Shown: positions 54,001 to 59,673, counted from the stretch's first letter. The stretch is 64,000 nt of DNA from Anadara kagoshimensis (GCA_021292105.1 CM037873.1:11509489-11573488), one strand, 5' to 3'. Program-made: numbers and translations. Notes: generated from the letters alone by a model not told the origin.

Positions 54001-57000
54001 AAAACTGGAGACCTATAACACTTCTCAACGTTAGCTATAAGTTAATATCTGGTACAATTGCAAGTAGGATGAAGACAGTTCTTGATAAATTAGTTCATGA
54101 AAACCAAAACGGTTTTATTGCTGGCAGATATATTGGTGAAAACACAAGACTGCTTTATGATGTGTTGCACTATCTAGAAGAAAATAATATGCCTGGGCTG
54201 CTAATGCTAATAGATTTTGAAAAGGCATTTGATTCTGTATCATAGGAATTTATTTTTAACGTTCTTAACTTTTTTAATTTTGGAAAATATTTTATAGGGT
54301 GGATAAAGACAATGTTTAAAGATATAAAACTATGTGTCATTCAAAACGGGTTTTTTTCAGATTTTTTAATATTGGTAGAGGCTGTAGACAAGGGGACCCA
54401 ATATCCCCCTACCTTTTTATATTATGTGCAGAAATCCTTGGTATTATGATTAGAAATAGTAAAAATGTAAAGGGTATATTAATAAAGAACAGAGAGTATC
54501 TGATATCTCAGTACGCTGATGACACTGTAATTCTCCTAGATGGAACAGAGTCTTCTGTGAGAAATACATTATCTTTAATTTTGCAGTTTTTAAAATTTTC
54601 AGGTTTACGTCCCAACTATGATAAGACTAAATGCATTTAGATTGGCTCAAAACGATTTAGCAATGAAAAGTTGTGTAAAGAATACAATTTGAGTTGGACT
54701 AATGAACCATTTACAGTCTTAGGCATAACTTTTTCTGTACACCTTGAAGAAATAATTGATTTAAATTTTAGACACAAAATTGAGGAGATAAAGAAGCTAA
54801 TTAATTCATGGTCCAAAAGAAAATTAACAACTTTAGGCAGAATTACTGTTGTCAAAAGCATTCTGGTATCAAAGATTACTCATCTTTTTATTAGTCTCCC
54901 CAATCCAAGTAATAATATATTAAATGAGTTAGAAACACTGTTTTTCAACTATATCTGGGATTCGAAAACTGACAGAATATCTCGAAAATCAATTATTCAA
55001 GATTATCATAATGGAGGTTTAAGAAGGATACATGTCAAATCATTCATTAAGAGTCTGAAATTAACTTGGATAAGAAGGTTGTTGTTATCTGATTCTGGTT
55101 GGAATAAATTACTTTTTGACATTATGCCTGACATTTTTAAACATTTTACTAAGTTTGGCTCTTCTTTTATGAAGAAGATGATATCTGAAACCAGTAATCC
55201 TTTTTGGAAAGACGTTTTTACATCTTTAATTGAGTATATGAATGTTCAGCAAGATGAGTTTATATTGTCACCTTTATGGTATAATGATTTAATTAAGATT
55301 GGGAAAAAGTGTGTATTTTTTAAACAATGGTTCATTAAAGGAGTTAGATTAGTTGGTGATTTATTAGATGTAAATGGTAACATTTTAGATTATAATGATA
55401 TTTGTAATAAGTTTAGTTTTTATCCTCCTTTCACACAATATTTTGGTATATGTAAAGCGTTAAAAGAAAATTGTACAAATTTTAATTTTTTCATTTTTAA
55501 AAGCAATCTACCATACTGTCACCAATTCATACTTTCCCTTGTAAAACTGAAACAAGAGGCCCATGGGCCTGATACGCTCACCTGATAACTAATGGCTAGC
55601 TGATAGATTTAAGACAACATAAAGTTAATAGTTTTCAAGATAATTAACCATTTCAGTATTGTTTCACATTTGTGACCTTGACCTTTGAACCCATGACCTT
55701 TTTCTATACATCAAAATGATCGTTGTATCGATACCTACAACATTCTAATATACATGCCTATAAAAAAAGTTTATAGTTTTCGAGATAATTAAACATTTCT
55801 GGATTGTTTCCCATAATTATGTGACCTTGACCTTTAAACCCATGTCCTTTTTCTATACATCAAAATGATCGTTGTATCAATACCTACAACATTCTAATAT
55901 ACATGCCTATACAAAAAGTTTATAGTTTTCGAGATAATTAACCATTTTGGTATTGTTTTGCATCTGTAACCTTGACCTTTGAACCCATGACCTTTTTCTA
56001 TACATCAGAATGATCGTTGTATTAATACCTACAACATTCTAATACATGCCTATACAAAAAGTTTATAGTTTTCGAGATAATTAACCATTTCGGTATTGTT
56101 TCACATCTGTGACCTTGACCTTTGAACCCATGACCTTTTTCTATACATCAAAATGATCGTTGTATCAATACCTACAACATTCTAATATACATGCCTATAC
56201 AAAAAGTTTATAGTTTTCGAGATAATTAACCATTTCGGTATTGTTTCACATCTGTGACCTTGACCTTTGAACCCATGACCTTTTTCTATACATCAAAATG
56301 ATCGTTGTATCAATACCTACAACATTCTAATATACATGCCAATACAAAATGTTTATAGTTTTCGAGATAATTAACCATTTCGGTATTGTTTCGCATCTGT
56401 AACCTTGACCTTTGAACCCATGACCTTTTTCTATACATCAAAATGATCGTTGTATCAATACCTACAACATTCTAATATACATGCCTATACAAAAAGTTTA
56501 TAGTTTTCGAGATAATTAACCATTTCAGTATTGTTTCACATCTGTGACCTTGACCTTTAAACCCATGACCTTTTTCTATACATCAAAATGATCGTTGTAT
56601 CAATACCTACAACATTCTAATATACATGCCTACACAAAATGTTTATAGTTTTCGAGATAATTAACCATTTCGGTATTGTTTCGCATCTGTGACCTTGACC
56701 TTTGAACCCATGACCTTTTTCTATACATCAAAATGACCGTTGCATCAATACCTACAACACTCTAATATACATGCCTATACAAAAAGTTTATAGTTTTCGA
56801 GATAATAATTATAATCAGAGGTAAAAAAAAAATAGGTCACGACCTTGACCTTATTTTGAAGATACTAACAAGAAGATGTCAAAACTGAAAACCCCATGTC
56901 ATTATCTGGTCAAATAGTCAAGTTATAACAATTTGAAGCTATTTTACGATTTTTTCAAAATTAAACGCAAAAACGCGTAACCTATTTTTTATCAGAATTT

Positions 57001-59020
57001 CACAAAATGAACAAACTATAGGCTTAAGACCCTAGAGAAGCCAAATATCACATCAGATTTTTTCTCCAATCAGTACTTTTGGAGAAGAAGATTTTTTAAG
57101 ATTTTTGCACCCCTAGGTCACCTTGACCTAGTTATGGTAGCCATGGCAACGCCACGAACAAATCTGAATTGCACCGGCCCATATATACTTCTGACAAAGT
57201 TTCATTAAAAACTGTCCGGTAGTTTCAGAGGAGAAGTCGAAAATAGGTGTTAACGACGCACGCACGCACACACGCACATACACACGCTGCGCTATGCCAT
57301 AAGCTCACATGACCTTCGGTCAGGTGAGCTAAAAAGGAACTAGAAATATTTACGATATTTTTGTCAAAACATTGTATAGTAAACCAGTTAGTGAGTTTAA
57401 ATGGCAACAGAAAATAGAGGGTATTTCTGATGATTTTTGGAAAAGATGTAACATACTAATATTTAAATGCACAAAAGATGTAAAACTCCGATGGTTTCAG
57501 TTTCGTATAGTACATAGATTACTAAGTACGAATCAGTTTTTGAAAAAAATACATGTCGTTGAAAGTGATTTGTGTAGTTTTTGTCATGAAACACCAGAAA
57601 CTTTAATTCATATTTTTAATGAATGTAGGTTTGTCACATCTTTTTGGGAAAATTTTCAGTTGTGGATAAATGATACATTGCATTTAAATCTAAAACTTAC
57701 TGTGACAGAAATTATATTTGGATATTTTTCCCAAAATAATGATATACTAAATTTATGTATTATTCTTGCTAAATTTCATATATATAAACAAAAATTAAAA
57801 AACAGTATTCCCTGCTTTGAAGGCATGAAAAAAGAAATGTGTTATTATAAAAAAATTGAGGAATATTTATATAAAATAAAATTTCAGTATGGTAAATTTC
57901 TGAAGAAATGGGGTCTGTTACATGAAATGGAAATGTAACTTAAAAAATAAAAAAGACTTTTTATTTTCTCTTAGTTTACAATTTGAACAGTGTCCTTAAC
58001 TATATTATTGAAATATGTTTTTGTATGAGTGTGTGAATATAAGTTTGTTTTTATGTAAAACTGTTAATTATATGTCTTTATATTATATATACGTGTAAAA
58101 CAGTGAAAAAAAAAAAAAAAAAAAAAAAAAATTTACGTTAAAGAAAATCTTAGCTAAGGAATGAATGTGAAACTGGGGCCAGGTATATAGCACAATTTTA
58201 TCAAATTCTTCCTTTTCCTGTTTCTGGATGCCTTAAATAGACTGATGATTCTGGGGTGTGCATGGAGATCACTATATACATTTGGTTTAAAAACTGATAG
58301 TTAATGGGTTGCTGTTGAGTTTATGATGTTTGTTTAAAGCAGGTAATTGTTTCAGAAAAGTCAATTACTTACTTCACATTTAGACAGACAAAACGTATGT
58401 CCTAAATGTAGCTGTCCATTCATGTAAGGGTAAGGAAATGTCACCATGTACTTCTGTTTTCTGTAAATGTAAAGAATTTTCAATTTCCACAAAAACAGTA
58501 CAAAATACATAAATAAAATTTCAGAGTTCATACTAAGCAGGGACTGTTGAATCCTTATTTTGCAAAACGGACCCATTTTTAAACCCTTAGTAGGCCATAT
58601 TTTATTTGATTTTTTTTGGACTTTTTTTTTTTAAATTGCCCAAAAATTCTGAATAATACTTTAAAAAATTAACTCCATGCATCTGCTAAAACACAGCATG
58701 GTTTTGAAATGTTGTTTCATTGCAATCACATTAATTATAATTCCTAAAGACTAGATGAAATTTATTGATAGAATTTATTATCTGGTTGACATGTTTCTGT
58801 AGCTATGCTAACATGGTCAGAACTCAGTATCATGATGTGCAAGTACAGAAAAAATCAAAAACTAAAATAACTAAATTATAACTGCAGGTACTTACTGAGC
58901 CTCAACTGTTCCAGGGGAAGGAGCATCTTCTTCAAATATTTTGTCTTGCTCCCATTTCTTTTGCATCTGTTTTTCTATGTTGACAATTTCTGTCAATTTT
59001 GCAGTACTTTTCCTTTCCAT
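17856..59020 (-). CDS. LARS1: Cytosolic leucyl-tRNA synthetase, complete, 28 coding exons
   Basis: The enzyme attaches leucine to tRNA-Leu in the cytosol and hydrolyses mischarged tRNA; the vertebrate protein is also known as a leucine sensor for mTORC1. Seen here: 28 exons with GT-AG borders and matching phases, joined length 3528 nt, 1175 residues. Order of domains: N-terminal helix; Rossmann catalytic core with HLGH at residues 60-63; CP1 editing domain with [11 protein letters not shown] near 293-303 and [15 protein letters not shown] near 384-398; KMSKS at 715-719; helical anticodon-binding domain (exons 21-23); and the eukaryote/archaea-type C-terminal extension (exons 24-28). Length matches the metazoan family (about 1176). 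The start ATG is the first in an exon whose product resembles animal N termini. A 5' non-coding exon is possible, because an acceptor-like TTACAG lies 35 nt upstream of the ATG on the minus strand. I see no AATAAA on the minus strand within about 450 bp after the stop, so the polyA site is unplaced. Confidence 0.97.
18141..18275 (+). repeat. Repeat with GGGGCAGA/TCTGCCCC hairpin, copy 1 (LARS1 intron 27-28 junction side)
   Basis: GGGGCAGATATTCTGCCCC is a perfect 8-bp stem with 3-nt loop, followed by CATTCACATTTCAAAATC. A related copy lies at 30021-30229 and a more distant one at the left end of 23104-23540. Confidence 0.6.
18406..18582. mobile_element. Palindromic MITE, copy 2 (LARS1 intron 27)
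   Basis: TACTGTCAAACCTGTATATG and AGACAAGTTCAACTGTA are inverted; interior GGTGGTCCTTATATACAGG matches the family. Confidence 0.75.
18627..18762 (-). CDS. LARS1: LARS1 exon 27
   Basis: Encodes [20 protein letters not shown] through [17 protein letters not shown]; ends in phase 1 (AAAG then GTATGA). Confidence 0.95.
18878..18920 (+). repeat. TTGACCTG MITE fragment (LARS1 intron 26)
   Basis: GGCAAACAACATTGACCTTT and CCGCTTGACCTTTTATTA match the left end of the copy at 462-691; no right end found. Confidence 0.55.
19266..19361 (-). CDS. LARS1: LARS1 exon 26
   Basis: 32 codons including [20 protein letters not shown], matching the conserved C-terminal segment; donor GTTAGT. Confidence 0.95.
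19822..19926 (-). CDS. LARS1: LARS1 exon 25
   Basis: 35 codons: [20 protein letters not shown] and [15 protein letters not shown]; donor GTAAGT. Confidence 0.94.
20008..20281. mobile_element. TIR MITE, AGTTTCACAATNATTNCTTA family, copy 1 (LARS1 intron 24)
   Basis: ACCAAAGTTTCACAATAATT at the left and AACAACTGTGAAACTGGGAC at the right are inverted. The same element, split by a LINE, lies at 49779-58180. Confidence 0.65.
20561..20668 (-). CDS. LARS1: LARS1 exon 24
   Basis: 36 codons: [20 protein letters not shown] and [16 protein letters not shown] of the C-terminal extension. Confidence 0.96.
21411..21791 (-). CDS. LARS1: LARS1 exon 23, largest exon
   Basis: 127 codons covering the anticodon-binding helices: [52 protein letters not shown], and the start of the C-terminal region ([20 protein letters not shown]). 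Donor GTACCT. Confidence 0.97.
22196..22510 (+). repeat. Family A SINE (LARS1 intron 22)
   Basis: B box GGTTCGAATCCC, then AAGTCACGGTTCTTTCGGAT, ACGCTAAAGAACCCTGCTGT, and the tail CTTGACTGGGATGTTTAACA. The A box is lost. Confidence 0.8.
22950..23040 (-). CDS. LARS1: LARS1 exon 22
   Basis: Encodes [20 protein letters not shown] and [10 protein letters not shown], colinear with the family; donor GTAAAA. Confidence 0.96.
23104..23540 (+). mobile_element. 437-bp TIR element with 5-bp target duplication and a 93-codon frame (LARS1 intron 21)
   Basis: Ends CAAGGATTTATCAAGG and CCTGATAAATCCCTG, flanked by GTTCA on both sides (23099-23103, 23541-23545). GGGCCGAAATTCGGCCC forms a hairpin near the left end. 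It contains the open frame 23226-23507. Confidence 0.85.
23226..23507 (+). CDS. Lysine-rich 93-residue open frame inside TIR element
   Basis: Uninterrupted frame beginning [20 protein letters not shown], rich in Lys, Glu and Ser, ending DSFSQFLV with the stop close to the right TIR. I do not recognise a domain. Possibilities are a remnant of a transposase N terminus, a captured host fragment, or chance. It is antisense to LARS1 and lies inside an intron. No promoter or splice evidence. Confidence 0.25.
   Translation: MKKRANCEEEKNQSQNSKYYTKRLKTEDAKSSKKILEMTSAKQDENTVSTSKALKTVSKPTSDIEIESKLAKCNDGEVFQKEQKVDSFSQFLV
24282..24465 (-). CDS. LARS1: LARS1 exon 21
   Basis: Encodes [20 protein letters not shown] then [20 protein letters not shown], start of the helical anticodon-binding domain; ends in phase 2. 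Confidence 0.97.
24783..24908. repeat. 126-bp dispersed repeat, copy 1 (LARS1 intron 20)
   Basis: Nearly identical to 25844-25971 in the next intron, from GACAAATTTGACTACCATCA to ACAGTATAGGATGC. Contains CATGTCATAACAGGACATG, a 6-bp stem hairpin. Confidence 0.85.
25408..25471 (-). CDS. LARS1: LARS1 exon 20, MSKS of KMSKS
   Basis: Starts [20 protein letters not shown]; the second class I signature loop that binds ATP. Ends in phase 1. Confidence 0.97.
25844..25971. repeat. 126-bp dispersed repeat, copy 2 (LARS1 intron 19)
   Basis: Same orientation and boundaries as the copy at 24783-24908, with a few substitutions. A 1.06-kb spacing with exon 20 between them would allow deletion of that exon by recombination. 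Confidence 0.85.
26458..26515 (-). CDS. LARS1: LARS1 exon 19, ends at K of KMSKS
   Basis: Encodes [19 protein letters not shown]. The final Lys is the first residue of the KMSKS signature; the intron splits the motif. Confidence 0.97.
26925..27093 (-). repeat. Family B SINE (LARS1 intron 18)
   Basis: CCAACCTTCGGCAAGTGAAC, ATTGGGATTCGAACC (B box, reversed) and TTTGGACCACTTGGCC (A box, reversed). Head faces the exon 18 donor about 35 bp away. Confidence 0.75.
27127..27339 (-). CDS. LARS1: LARS1 exon 18
   Basis: Encodes [15 protein letters not shown] through [20 protein letters not shown] and [18 protein letters not shown] reverse-oriented SINE begins about 30 bp beyond its donor. Confidence 0.97.
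27380..28010. other. LARS1 intron 17, nothing recognised
   Basis: AT-rich intron sequence without recognised repeats or open frames. Confidence 0.4.
28022..28160 (-). CDS. LARS1: LARS1 exon 17
   Basis: Encodes [20 protein letters not shown] and [14 protein letters not shown]; ends in phase 2 at GTATGT. Confidence 0.96.
28517..28665 (-). CDS. LARS1: LARS1 exon 16
   Basis: Encodes [20 protein letters not shown] through [14 protein letters not shown]; ends in phase 1 at GTAAGT. Confidence 0.96.
29329..29414 (-). CDS. LARS1: LARS1 exon 15
   Basis: Encodes [20 protein letters not shown] and CVVALCDQW, return to the catalytic core; ends in phase 2 inside the Trp codon. Confidence 0.96.
29831..29908 (-). 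CDS. LARS1: LARS1 exon 14
   Basis: 26 codons, [20 protein letters not shown] then KKMVDA, end of the CP1 region. Confidence 0.95.
30021..30229 (+). repeat. Repeat with GCCCC hairpin, copy 2 (LARS1 intron 13)
   Basis: CAGGGCCGGGGCCGATATTC, TGCCCCATTCACAATTTAAA and GGTTTTTTCACAATCACTTT match 18141-18275. The right side ends near GTGTGAGAGAGATCCCAG. Frames on both strands (70-71 codons) overlap it and are not genes. Confidence 0.6.
30549..30810. repeat. Dispersed repeat with 32-bp palindrome (LARS1 intron 13)
   Basis: Segments GCCATTTCAAGATA, TGTCAATGCAAATGCAAGTG and GAAAATTTCCCAATTTA also appear, in the same order and diverged, at 35860-36080. The exact 32-bp palindrome lies at 30654-30685. 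Confidence 0.5.
30880..31020 (-). CDS. LARS1: LARS1 exon 13
   Basis: 47 codons: [20 protein letters not shown] through [12 protein letters not shown]. Two donors one codon apart are possible (GTGTAA or GTAAGT); the second keeps phase with exon 14. Confidence 0.94.
31640..31693 (-). CDS. LARS1: LARS1 exon 12
   Basis: 18 codons, [18 protein letters not shown], colinear with the family; donor GTAAGT. Confidence 0.95.
32249..32522 (+). repeat. Family A SINE, head intact (nested in TIR element)
   Basis: A box TAGCTCAGTTGGTAGAGTGC and degenerate B box GGGTTTAAACCC, then AAGAACCCTGCTGTATAATG. Confidence 0.8.
32848..33052 (-). repeat. Family A SINE, diverged (nested in TIR element)
   Basis: Tail TCACTTATATCGAAACG followed by body fragments and a reversed B-box-like GTATTCGATCCCC. 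Confidence 0.6.
33231..33584 (-). CDS. 117-codon open frame inside 1.8-kb TIR element, unrecognised
   Basis: Begins [20 protein letters not shown] and shows no transposase motif I can identify. It could be a decayed transposase piece or chance. Given the DNA transposon around it, low weight as a gene. Confidence 0.15.
   Translation of the reverse strand: MVSLTSLSKRHMCHIGRQTTDNNSHLGDQVTNILVKGTQPKQHNYPFKYVPTMQRVVYLWPEHQLKGKNIVLKRLTTFGRTDDLTVLKFCQLPVFPKVYFKNISDLSVLAISVEYSN
34034..34064. repeat. Perfect 10-bp stem hairpin (LARS1 intron 11)
   Basis: TATACCCCCC and GGGGGGTATA around an 11-nt loop, next to an ATC run near 34110. Could be a MITE end or structured DNA. Confidence 0.6.
34227..34303 (-). 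CDS. LARS1: LARS1 exon 11, editing-site aspartates
   Basis: Encodes [20 protein letters not shown]. The DD pair near residues 397-398 corresponds to the conserved aspartate that positions the misacylated amino acid in family editing sites. Confidence 0.97.
34793..35214. mobile_element. 422-bp CACGGTT TIR element, 5-bp target duplication (LARS1 intron 10)
   Basis: Ends CACGGTTCATACAG and CTGTGCGAACCCTG, flanked by TATAT on both sides (34788-34792, 35215-35219). ATGACTTTTCCATGACAT-type motifs recur inside. Same family and length as 13545-13966; a left-end fragment is at 37158-37235. Confidence 0.9.
35656..35743 (-). CDS. LARS1: LARS1 exon 10
   Basis: Encodes [20 protein letters not shown] and PMLTIKEDK of the editing domain; ends with one base of the Gly codon of GTGVVT. 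Confidence 0.96.
35860..36080. repeat. Dispersed repeat related to 30549-30810 (LARS1 intron 9)
   Basis: GTCATTTCAAGATATTCACA, AGTGCAAATGAAATTC and AAATTTCCCAATTTACAATA parallel the intron 13 copy, without the long palindrome. Confidence 0.4.
36527..36685 (-). repeat. Family B SINE (LARS1 intron 9)
   Basis: CCAACCTTCGGCAAGTGAAT, AATGGGATTCAAACTTAGG and TAGACCAGATGGTCAATAAG parallel the intron 18 copy. Confidence 0.7.
36710..36935 (-). CDS. LARS1: LARS1 exon 9, CP1 editing domain core
   Basis: Encodes [19 protein letters not shown], the threonine-rich editing-site loop, then [20 protein letters not shown]. Phase 2 in, phase 0 out. Confidence 0.97.
37158..37235 (+). repeat. Fragment of CAGGGTT TIR element (LARS1 intron 8)
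   Basis: CAGGGTTCATACACCCAGGA and AACTTAATGACTTTTCCAGG match the left end of 34793-35214; no right end. Confidence 0.65.
37351..37480. repeat. 130-bp dispersed repeat, copy 1 (LARS1 intron 8)
   Basis: Shares CCAGCTTCTAGCCAATATGG and GTTGAGACAATAGTTTACTC with copies at 43597-43722 and 47431-47555. CTTCTA...TAGAAG can pair. Confidence 0.85.
37931..38037. repeat. Perfect 47-bp inverted repeat with 13-nt loop
   Basis: 37931-37977 is the exact reverse complement of 37991-38037; the loop itself repeats GTCATATACC from the stem end. If transcribed it would give a 47-bp perfect dsRNA stem. Confidence 0.95.
38330..38352 (+). repeat. CT microsatellite
   Basis: About ten CT units inside the 5.2-kb element. 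Confidence 0.9.
38815..39135 (-). repeat. tRNA-related SINE fragments (family C-like)
   Basis: Reversed A box CTCTACCAACTGAGCTGTAT near 39095 and paired blocks AACCGAGAATCTAACACAAG / AATCTGAAACCTTTCGATAC suggest one or two old copies. Confidence 0.5.
39148..39174 (+). repeat. AC microsatellite
   Basis: Impure then pure CA run of about 27 bp. Confidence 0.9.
40563..40742. mobile_element. Palindromic MITE, copy 3 (inside 5.2-kb element)
   Basis: TACAGTCCAACCTGCCCTAA and TAAAGACAGGTTTGACTGTA are inverted ends; matches the copy at 16104-16270 closely. Confidence 0.85.
40849..41830. repeat. CCGGAATAATC-rich repeat element, copy 1
   Basis: 41560-41830 is a diverged reverse complement of 63677-63960, ending CCGGTAGAACCCCCTTCTGG. 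CCAATTATTACGGGAAATTT at 40850 matches 63931. Between them lie hairpins ACTGCCTCCAAT/ATTGGAGGCAGT (40918-40967) and AAGTGGTGTC/GACACCACTT (41196-41229). Confidence 0.65.
43231..43298 (-). CDS. LARS1: LARS1 exon 8
   Basis: Encodes [20 protein letters not shown] then KL; ends in phase 2. The following intron is 6.3 kb and carries the 5.2-kb TIR element. Confidence 0.95.
43597..43722. repeat. 130-bp dispersed repeat, copy 2 (LARS1 intron 7)
   Basis: CCAGCTTCTAGCCAATATGG through CAAACTCAAAGTCTACTAAG, same orientation as the other copies. Confidence 0.85.
43922..44105 (+). repeat. Family B SINE (LARS1 intron 7)
   Basis: GGTGGCAGAGTGGTCTAAAG A-box-like head, then TGTTTTCTCTGGGCACTCTA as in the copy at 724-925. 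Confidence 0.7.
44354..44417 (-). CDS. LARS1: LARS1 exon 7
   Basis: Encodes [20 protein letters not shown] then E, entering the CP1 insertion; donor GTGAGT, phase 0. Confidence 0.95.
44769..45737. mobile_element. 969-bp mariner/Tc1-like MITE (LARS1 intron 6)
   Basis: CCGTAAATCTGGAAATTTTG and AAAATTTCCCGATTTACGG are inverted ends flanked by TA. TTTAATTTTGGTGTGTTTAA-like blocks recur at both sides. No transposase. Confidence 0.8.
46082..46194 (-). CDS. LARS1: LARS1 exon 6
   Basis: Encodes [20 protein letters not shown] and the following [18 protein letters not shown]; ends in phase 2 within an Arg codon at a GTATTA donor. Confidence 0.96.
46662..46823 (-). CDS. LARS1: LARS1 exon 5
   Basis: 54 codons including [20 protein letters not shown] and [20 protein letters not shown], colinear with vertebrate LARS1. 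The acceptor has two overlapping AGs; the second base choice is set by phase 0. Confidence 0.95.
47100..47222 (-). repeat. tRNA-related SINE fragment (LARS1 intron 4)
   Basis: Reversed B box AGGTTTGAACCCACAACCC and TACTACTAAGCCATG where the A box is expected. Confidence 0.5.
47431..47555. repeat. 130-bp dispersed repeat, copy 3 (LARS1 intron 4)
   Basis: Matches the copies in introns 7 and 8 from CCAGCTTCTAGCCAATATGG to ACAAAGGTCTGAACATTATG. Confidence 0.85.
48062..48392 (-). repeat. Family A SINE, full length (LARS1 intron 4)
   Basis: On the minus strand: A box TAGCTCAGTGGTAGAGTGCT, B box GGGTTTGAACCC, a body with CTTTCGGATTGC and a tail GACTGGGACGTTAAACACCA. About 330 bp and the best reference copy in the window. 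Confidence 0.9.
48462..48596 (-). CDS. LARS1: LARS1 exon 4, acidic linker
   Basis: 45 codons: [20 protein letters not shown] followed by a run of seven Glu and a Lys-rich tail (DKSKSKK). The acidic and basic low-complexity linker is typical of animal LARS1. Confidence 0.97.
49238..49318 (-). CDS. LARS1: LARS1 exon 3
   Basis: 27 codons reading [20 protein letters not shown] then CTGMPIK, continuing the catalytic core. The 9-kb intron upstream of it holds the nested LINE. Confidence 0.97.
50212..50237 (+). repeat. 26-base C run in LINE 5' UTR
   Basis: Uninterrupted C run 46 bp before the ORF1 ATG. Could be a true 5' UTR feature of the family or slippage expansion. Confidence 0.95.
50284..51110 (+). 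pseudogene. LINE ORF1 (L1 ORF1p-like), frameshifted
   Basis: The ATG at 50284 opens 45 codons. A shift near 50403-50415 moves to the frame that runs 50421-51110 (229 codons). That part shows a coiled coil (heptads through [20 protein letters not shown]), then [12 protein letters not shown], the start of an RRM as in L1 ORF1p, and a basic C-terminal domain. The family protein binds element RNA and chaperones strand exchange. In this copy it cannot be made intact. Confidence 0.85.
51111..52370. other. LINE inter-ORF region
   Basis: About 1.26 kb without coding signal between ORF1 and ORF2, unusually long for L1-type elements, which usually have short spacers. It includes a 13-base A run near 51271. 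Confidence 0.5.
55625..56805 (+). repeat. ~145-bp tandem repeat, 8 units, nuclear-receptor-like motifs
   Basis: TTTATAGTTTTCGAGATAAT recurs at about 145-bp intervals. Each unit has TGACCTTGACCTTTGAACCC and ATGACCTTTTTC. Read on the other strand these give AGGTCA half-sites as DR2, DR1 and DR0. Confidence 0.95.
57250..57290 (+). repeat. Impure GCAC/CACA microsatellite
   Basis: ACGCACGCACGCACACACGC run near the 3' end of the pearl-like element, just before its terminal hairpin. Confidence 0.8.
58373..58460 (-). CDS. LARS1: LARS1 exon 2 with HIGH-type motif
   Basis: Encodes [24 protein letters not shown] is the class I ATP-binding signature. Acceptor TTTACAG, donor GTAAGT, phase 0 at the 3' end. 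Confidence 0.97.
58896..59020 (-). CDS. LARS1: LARS1 exon 1 (residues 1-42)
   Basis: Starts [20 protein letters not shown], the N-terminal helix of the cytosolic enzyme. It ends after 41 codons plus two bases (phase 2) at a GTAAGT donor. Confidence 0.95.
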
Positions 59021-59673
59021 TTTTGTAACTTTTTCTTATTTCAAATACCCAGCTGTAATCTAATAGCTTCTCTCTTCAGTAAGCTGCTGTGATAAATACA
59101 AGGAAATTAAAACATTAAATTTAACATTGGCAATACCAATTACCAATTCTTTAAACATTTGATAAGCAAACCTGATGAGGCATTATGACAGTAATGTCAA
59201 CATTACCAGGTCTCCTTACATAGAATTTGGTTAGAGTGACACAGGATTACTAATACACACCAACTTTTGTTATGCCAAGTGACTGAACCAATAATTGCAA
59301 ATTGGTCCACAATTCCAGGACAAAACCCTATCTCTCACGTGGTTGATCAACAGCAATAGTTTTATTTTGATGGCTTATAACTAAAGCACTCATTCACTAA
59401 ATCGCAATAAAAAGTATAATATTTTGCGACAAAAAAGAACATTAATGTAGCTGTCAATCTGAGGTTCAAACTTGGGATCTCTAGCAATAATGACACCAGG
59501 CCAATCTATCCAGAAAACTACTGATCCTGGTCAGTTATATCAAACAACCCCGTACTGGATATCAGGGGTTACATGGTATGAAATATTGGCCTAGAGCAAA
59601 AATAAAACCAGACTCAAACACAAGACCTCTAGTGTCACAATACTTTAGTCTTATGATGGTTCAAGGGCTACAC
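59021..59673. promoter_or_regulatory. LARS1 5' leader and proximal upstream region
   Basis: No coding potential. On the minus strand it holds acceptor-like TTACAG and TCACAG tracts 35 and about 66 nt before the LARS1 ATG, so an untranslated first exon may lie further upstream. A tRNA-like fragment (GGTTCAAACTTGGGATC) lies near 59462. Confidence 0.3.

Larger units (their letters stand above)
55552..57332 (+). mobile_element. Helentron/pearl-like element inserted in LINE ORF2
   Basis: Starts ACAAGAGGCCCATGGGCCTG with GCTCACCTGA just inside. It ends in a 12-bp stem hairpin (GCTCACATGACC, TTC, GGTCAGGTGAGC; 57303-57329, one mismatch) followed by TAAAAA. The core is a tandem repeat. A 3' hairpin followed by CTAA, a subterminal inverted match to the 5' end and no target duplication fit Helitron/Helentron-type non-autonomous elements; bivalve pearl elements have this layout. 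The LINE frame resumes directly after it. Confidence 0.8.
52371..57938 (+). pseudogene. LINE ORF2 (endonuclease and reverse transcriptase), broken
   Basis: The endonuclease part begins [20 protein letters not shown] and includes YGPNSN and a GDWNVV block. The reverse transcriptase part runs from about 53716, with [27 protein letters not shown] and the catalytic YADD at 54512-54523. The C-terminal region has a CxxC-x8-H-x4-C knuckle near 57570-57630. Damage: shifts near 52965, 53690, 53890 and 54290-54340, TAG stops at 54244 and 54638, and a 1.78-kb insertion at 55552. Confidence 0.92.
50001..58131 (+). mobile_element. L1-superfamily LINE, near full length but disabled
   Basis: Runs from GGACTTCCGTTTCCGG to a 26-base A tail, flanked by TTTATGTTAAAGA (49988-50000) and TTTACGTTAAAGA (58132-58144). 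That is a 13-bp target duplication with one difference. Without the 1.78-kb insertion it is about 6.35 kb. Two reading regions: an RNA-binding ORF1 and an ORF2 with endonuclease, reverse transcriptase and a CCHC knuckle. Several frameshifts and stops show it is dead. ORF2 layout suggests the Tx1/L1 group of invertebrates. Confidence 0.95.
49779..58180. mobile_element. TIR MITE split by LINE insertion (LARS1 intron 2)
   Basis: GGTTTCACAATCATTCCTTA at the left is matched inverted at 58145-58180 (TAAGGAATGAATGTGAAACT). Only about 260 bp belong to the MITE; the rest is the LINE at 50001-58131. Confidence 0.8.
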
